DNA from: JAATGA01 sp047605605
Lineage (GTDB): Bacteria; Pseudomonadota; Alphaproteobacteria; Rhodobacterales; Rhodobacteraceae
Reading direction: 5' to 3'
DNA length: 27,345 nucleotides
Assembly: GCA_047605605.1 (NCBI GenBank)
Contig: JASGFG010000052.1
Span: forward strand, 1 to 27,345
The position numbers and the translations under genes are program-made. Numbering within the stretch: position 1 is the first letter of the stretch; each line of letters begins with the position of its first letter. The notes below the pieces were generated by a model, which worked only from the letters and a program-made list of their open reading frames with translations, was not told the origin of the DNA and did not search any database. Below, piece by piece: positions 23,780 to 27,345 of this stretch.

Positions 23780-24580
23780 ATGCTGATCCGGTATGACGCC
23801 AGGGTGCGGCTGCTGGTCGTGACCAAGGGCCACCCTTACGACCGGGCCGCGTTCTGCGACCTGTTCGACGCGATGAAGGGCATCAGCTGGACGCATATCG
23901 AACAGCCCGCCGCCGCGCAGTTCCTCGGCGCAGGCGGCGGGGCGAACTATGACCTGATCCTGTTCTATGACGTGCCGGGCATCCAGTTCCGCACGCCAAA
24001 GCCCCCCGATCTGGTGGAACCGGACGAGGCGTTCAAGGACGGCTTTCGCGCGCTTCTGGCGACGGGCAAGCCGATGTTGTTCCTGCATCACGCCATCGCC
24101 GGCTGGCCCCTGTGGGACGAATATGCCGAAGTGATCGGGGCGCGCTTCTTCTATCAGCCGGGGAACTACAAGGGACGCGCGCATCCCGATTCTGGCTATC
24201 TGTTCCCCGTCACCTATCGCGCCGTGCCCACGGGCGACCATTCGGTGACGGCGGGTCTGGAGGACGGGTTCGAGCTGACCGACGAGCTTTACCTGTTCGA
24301 GATGCTGGAGGATGTGATCCCCCTGTTGCGGGCCGAATTCGATTTCGACCCCGCCCGGTTCCATTCCGCCAAGAACGCGCTGGAGGCGCGGATGTGGACC
24401 TCCGACGGCTGGACGCCGCCAAGGGGCACCGACCTGATCGCCTGGGCCCGCATCGCGGGGGGCGCACCGACAGTGACCCTGCAATGCGGCAATGACGGGC
24501 AGACCTTTGCCAACCCCGCCTTCCGCAAGCTGTTGCGCAACGCAATCGACTGGCTGCTGGACCCCGCCGCGCGCGGATGA
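23780..24580 (+). CDS. ThuA-like domain protein
   Basis: 266 residues resembling the ThuA/trehalose-utilisation family, which has a class-I glutamine-amidotransferase-like fold but usually no catalytic triad. Recognisable are RLLVVTKGHPYDRAAFCDLFDAM (about 8-30), YDLILFYDVPG, the elbow region KPMLFLHHAIAGWPLWDEYAEVIGARFF near 96-123, and PVTYRAVPTGDHSVTAGLEDGFELTDELYLFEM. The Cys nucleophile of true amidotransferases is absent at the elbow (LHHAIAG). No signal peptide, so it is likely cytoplasmic. The start follows the SDR stop by 4 bases. ThuA proteins usually sit beside sugar or glycoside metabolism genes; the presence here between an SDR and an acyl-CoA ligase is unusual. The role is unknown. 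Confidence 0.8.
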   Translation: MLIRYDARVRLLVVTKGHPYDRAAFCDLFDAMKGISWTHIEQPAAAQFLGAGGGANYDLILFYDVPGIQFRTPKPPDLVEPDEAFKDGFRALLATGKPMLFLHHAIAGWPLWDEYAEVIGARFFYQPGNYKGRAHPDSGYLFPVTYRAVPTGDHSVTAGLEDGFELTDELYLFEMLEDVIPLLRAEFDFDPARFHSAKNALEARMWTSDGWTPPRGTDLIAWARIAGGAPTVTLQCGNDGQTFANPAFRKLLRNAIDWLLDPAARG

Positions 24581-24609
24581 GCCAGCCGCCCGAACCGAAG
24601 GAATCCGCC

Positions 24610-26313
24610 ATGTCCGACATGCCCCTGATCACCCCGCCCGATGTCGAGGCCGCGGGCCGCGACACCACCGCCCGCGTTCTGGCACAGGCCGCGGCCCGCT
24701 GGCCGGACCGGACGACGCTGCTGCTGGATGGACAACGGCTGAGCCATGCCGAAATGCTGGCCGGGGCCGAGGCATATGCGGCCGCACTTTTGGCGCGGGG
24801 GGCGGGTCCGGGCACGCGGATCGGCATTCTGGGGCCGAACTCGGTCGAATATGTCAAGCTGGTCTATGCCGCCGGGATGATCGGCGCCTGCGCCATCACG
24901 CTGAACGCCCGGTTCAAGGAGGGCGATCTGGTCTATGCCTTGAACCATGCCGAGGCCGAGTTCCTGTTCATCGGCGGGCAGGCCAAGGCGTTCATGGATT
25001 TCCGCGCCATGCTGTGCGGCATCTGGCCGGATCTGGCGGACTGGGACGGCAAGGCGCTGTCGCTGGCCGAGGCGCCGCACCTGCGCCACCTGTTCAACTT
25101 CGGCGATCCCGATGAACGGGTCTGGCCGGACGAGGCCGCTTTCCTGTCCGCCGTGACGGAGGTCAATCTGGCCGCCGCTAGCCGGTTGCGCGATGAAATC
25201 CCGTCGGATGCCGACGCGATCATCATCTATTCGTCGGGCACGACCGCGCATCCCAAGGCCTGCATCCTCAGCCACCGCAACCTGTCGCAGATCGGCCTGT
25301 CCTTTGCCAAGCGGTTCAGGCTGGGCCCGACGGATGTGGTCTACAACCCGATGCCGTTCTTTCACATGTCGTCCATGCTGCCGATGGCGGCCTGCCGCGC
25401 CTCGGGCGCGATGCAGATCTGCACCGCGCATTTCAAGCCGGACGAGGCTCTGGCCCAGATGCAGGCGGAACGCGCCACCTTTGCCTATGTGTCCTTTCCG
25501 ACCATCGTCGCGGGCATCCTGAACCATCCCGGTTTCGCGCAGGCGGATCTGTCCTCGATCCGGCTGTTGCATTGCGTCGGTCCCGCCGACCTGCTGCGCC
25601 GCTATGCCGACAGCCTGCCGGGGGTAGGGTTCGTCAATGCCTATGGCCTGACCGAAGGCAGCGGCGTTCCGGTCTGGTCCGACCCCGACGATCCCGCCGA
25701 CGATCCGTTCACCCATTCCGGCAAACCCTTCGACGGGCTGGAGATCGCGGCCTTCGACCCCGAGACCCACGACCGCCTGCCCCCCGATACGCGGGGCGAA
25801 TTGCGGTTGCGCGGGTTCTGCCGGTTCACCGGCTACCTCAAGGACGAGGCGGCGACCCGCGATGCGCTGCGCGACGACGGCTGGCTGCGCACCGGCGATC
25901 TGGGCTATGTCAGCGCGGGCGGCATCGTCACCTATGACGGGCGGCTGAAGGACATGCTCAAGATCGGGGGCGAGAATGTCGCCGCGCTGGAGATCGAAAG
26001 CTATCTCTGCACCCATCCCGACATTGAACTGGCCCAGGTGATCGCCGTGCCCGACGCCCATCTGTTCGAGGTGGCGGCCGCCTATGTCGAACTGCGCCCC
26101 GGCGCGCGGCTGACGGCGGCCGAGGTGGTGGACTACTGCCTTGGCCGGATCGCCAGCTACAAGGTGCCGCGCTATGTGCGGTTCGTGGACGAATGGCCGA
26201 TGTCCACGACCAAGATCCAGAAGTTCCGCCTGCCGCGCGACTTCGCCGCCGACGAATATTTCGACATCAAGGCGCTGATGTCGGCCCGCCGCACCGGCGC
26301 CGCGGCCCGCTGA
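24610..26313 (+). CDS. Acyl-CoA ligase / AMP-dependent synthetase
   Basis: 567 residues, a full-length ANL ligase. Motifs: IIIYSSGTTAHPKACILSH (P-loop, with Ala for two usual glycines), NAYGLTEGSG (A5), GWLRTGDLGYVSAGG (A7), YDGRLKDMLKIGGENVAALEIE (A8), and the catalytic-lysine motif TTKIQKFRLPRD. It activates an organic acid to its CoA thioester through an acyl-adenylate. The ATG at 24610 has AAGGA 7 bases upstream; an earlier in-frame ATG at 24577 overlaps the ThuA stop but lacks a ribosome site. The last domain is strongly similar to the ligase at 9425, so the two are paralogues that may act on successive intermediates or related acids. Last gene of its operon. Confidence 0.93.
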   Translation: MSDMPLITPPDVEAAGRDTTARVLAQAAARWPDRTTLLLDGQRLSHAEMLAGAEAYAAALLARGAGPGTRIGILGPNSVEYVKLVYAAGMIGACAITLNARFKEGDLVYALNHAEAEFLFIGGQAKAFMDFRAMLCGIWPDLADWDGKALSLAEAPHLRHLFNFGDPDERVWPDEAAFLSAVTEVNLAAASRLRDEIPSDADAIIIYSSGTTAHPKACILSHRNLSQIGLSFAKRFRLGPTDVVYNPMPFFHMSSMLPMAACRASGAMQICTAHFKPDEALAQMQAERATFAYVSFPTIVAGILNHPGFAQADLSSIRLLHCVGPADLLRRYADSLPGVGFVNAYGLTEGSGVPVWSDPDDPADDPFTHSGKPFDGLEIAAFDPETHDRLPPDTRGELRLRGFCRFTGYLKDEAATRDALRDDGWLRTGDLGYVSAGGIVTYDGRLKDMLKIGGENVAALEIESYLCTHPDIELAQVIAVPDAHLFEVAAAYVELRPGARLTAAEVVDYCLGRIASYKVPRYVRFVDEWPMSTTKIQKFRLPRDFAADEYFDIKALMSARRTGAAAR

Positions 26314-26321
26314 ATGAAAAG

Positions 26322-26341
26322 GGCCCCGCCGAAGCGGGGCC
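26322..26341. terminator. Hairpin terminator between convergent genes
   Basis: GGCCCCGC (26322-26329) and GCGGGGCC (26334-26341) form a perfect 8-bp stem with a CGAA loop. On the minus strand the stem is followed by CTTTTC, a fair U-run for the SDR gene at 26382. On the plus strand no U-run follows. Confidence 0.65.
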
Positions 26342-26381
26342 TGAGGTTGGAGGAGGGCTCTCGTTCTCCTCCGAGGGAAAT

Positions 26382-27188
26382 CTATTCGGCGGCGGCCGCA
26401 CGCGCCGCCTTGGCCGCCTGAACCGAGGCCACGATTTCGGCATTGGTCGGGTTGCGGCGCAGCGTCAGCCCGCCGTTGACCTGGATGTTCTCGCCCGTCA
26501 GGAAACAGCCATCGGTGCACAGCCAGGTGATCGCCTCGGCCGTGTCGTCCAGCGTGCCGACCCGGCCCAGCGGATATTCCCGCGCGAAGGCCCCGACCAC
26601 CGCCGGATTGCCCCCCGCCCGCCCCGTCATGGGCGAGGCGGTGAACCCCGGAGAGACCGAGTTCGCCCGGATGCCCCGCGCCCCGAATTCGTTGGCGATA
26701 CAGCGGATGACGTGATCCGTCCCCGCCTTGGTGCCCATATAGGCGGCGTGGTCGTCCATCATGATCCGCGCGGTCGCCGACGACACCTGCACCAGCGATC
26801 CGCCATCGGCCATCCGCCGCAGCATCGACTGAAAGAACTCGAACGGGCCGATGAATTGCAGGCGCGTCATCTCCTCCAGCTGTTCGCGGGTGGTGTCCAG
26901 GAACGGCACCAGCAGGCCCCAACCTGTGCAGTTCACCGCTAGGTCGATGCCGCCCATCCGCGCCACGGCGGCCTCGGCCAGCGCTTCGTTGTCCTCGCGC
27001 CGGGTGATGTCGGCGGTGACGGCATGGCCGCCGATCTCTGCCGCCAGATCGTCCAGCGGGGCCTGATGGCGGCCCGCGACGGTGACGGCCGCGCCCTCGG
27101 CGGCGAACCGGCGGGCCAGAACCTGCCCCAGATTGTCCTTGCCCGCCGCCCCGATGATGACGGCGCGCTTGCCCTGCAGTCTAGCCAT
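26382..27188 (-). CDS. SDR-family oxidoreductase
   Basis: 268 residues. Cofactor region VIIGAAGKDNLGQ (about 10-22) is a variant of the TGxxxGIG glycine motif. Catalytic Ser136/Ser137, Tyr150 and Lys154 lie in VQVSSATAR and AYMGTKAG. NSVSPGFTASP and FLTGENIQVNGG are typical of the fold. The Ala-rich tail (VQAAKAARAAAAE) is probably disordered. Expected to be an NAD(P)-dependent alcohol/ketone or acyl-CoA dehydrogenase. Its start overlaps the end of the upstream alpha/beta hydrolase gene by 8 bases, so the two are co-expressed. It is convergent with the acyl-CoA ligase operon. No TTGTATAC-like element is visible near it, because the operon promoter lies outside the window. Confidence 0.92.
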   Translation of the reverse strand: MARLQGKRAVIIGAAGKDNLGQVLARRFAAEGAAVTVAGRHQAPLDDLAAEIGGHAVTADITRREDNEALAEAAVARMGGIDLAVNCTGWGLLVPFLDTTREQLEEMTRLQFIGPFEFFQSMLRRMADGGSLVQVSSATARIMMDDHAAYMGTKAGTDHVIRCIANEFGARGIRANSVSPGFTASPMTGRAGGNPAVVGAFAREYPLGRVGTLDDTAEAITWLCTDGCFLTGENIQVNGGLTLRRNPTNAEIVASVQAAKAARAAAAE

Positions 27189-27345
27189 TCTGTCCCCCTT
27201 GAATATCAGCGGCTTCGCGGTCGCGGACCTGCGTCAGAAAGCGGTCCAGATCCGCGGCGAATTGCGTGTTGTTGTCGCCCACGACCATGTGGCCCGCGCC
27301 GCCCACGTGCCAGACCTGCGCCTGCGGGGCGATCTTGCGGAACGC
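27181..27345 (-). CDS. Alpha/beta hydrolase, C-terminal part, partial
   Basis: The last 54 residues of a gene entering from the right edge. VWHVGGAGHMVVGDNNTQFAADLDRFL fits the C-terminus of alpha/beta-fold hydrolases, where the His in GAGHMV is the catalytic-triad base and the following helix ends the fold. The nucleophile elbow and acid residue are outside the window. It overlaps the SDR start by 8 bases (ATGGCTAG), giving a translationally coupled pair. Candidates include a thioesterase, lactonase or C-C bond hydrolase; the fragment cannot decide. Confidence 0.75.
   Translation of the reverse strand, partial: AFRKIAPQAQVWHVGGAGHMVVGDNNTQFAADLDRFLTQVRDREAADIQGGQNG

Noticed and set aside
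24289..26922. An 877-residue minus-strand open frame crossing the ligase gene and the terminator
   Set aside because: It crosses a terminator and two convergent genes and shows no domain; it is a shadow frame.

Overview
The window is a dense, GC-rich (roughly two-thirds G+C) stretch of bacterial chromosome. Codon choice, the LpdA type, the short GC-rich hairpins after operons and the Liv-type transporter suggest an alphaproteobacterium, probably Rhodobacterales (Paracoccus-like); this is inference. I see no transposase, integrase, CRISPR array, tRNA or rRNA.

Layout. (A) 1-2314, minus: the E1alpha, E1beta and start of E2 of an acetoin-dehydrogenase-like 2-oxoacid dehydrogenase complex. (B) 2446-4013, plus, divergent from A: an acyl-CoA dehydrogenase and a small Rieske ferredoxin. 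(C) 14149 down to 4010, minus: an old-yellow-enzyme-type Fe-S flavoprotein, a VOC protein, an adrenodoxin-type ferredoxin, an acyl-CoA ligase, a complete branched-chain-type ABC transporter (binding protein, LivH, LivM, LivG, LivF) and a TIM-barrel isomerase-like protein. (D) 14529-15203, plus: a GntR/FCD regulator. (E) 15340-21266, plus: a Rieske oxygenase alpha subunit, an enoyl-CoA hydratase, a PECR-like SDR, a degenerate truncated adenylation protein and a 3-ketosteroid-dehydrogenase-like flavoprotein. (F) 22762-21320, minus: the E3 dihydrolipoamide dehydrogenase. (G) 23014-26313, plus: an SDR, a ThuA-like protein and a second acyl-CoA ligase. (H) 27345-26382, minus: the end of an alpha/beta hydrolase and another SDR.

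How it may fit together. Together these look like one catabolic regulon for import, CoA activation, desaturation, hydration, oxygenation and ring reduction or desaturation of an organic acid, possibly alicyclic, terpenoid or aromatic, with a thiamine-diphosphate dehydrogenase complex finishing the carbon skeleton. The substrate cannot be read from the sequence. Nearly every lead promoter region (about 2402, 9337, 12138, 14277, 14455, 15241, 22797 and 22957) carries AT-rich elements resembling TTGTATAC. They are plausible operators for the FCD regulator in the middle of the cluster. If so, the distant E1/E2 and E3 genes belong to one system.

Several enzymes depart from family norms. E1alpha lacks the metal-binding Asp of the thiamine-diphosphate motif. 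The acyl-CoA dehydrogenase lacks the usual C-terminal catalytic Glu but has a candidate at the isovaleryl-CoA dehydrogenase position. One adenylation protein has lost its P-loop and its C-terminal lysine domain. One SDR has Thr/Arg in place of Tyr/Lys.
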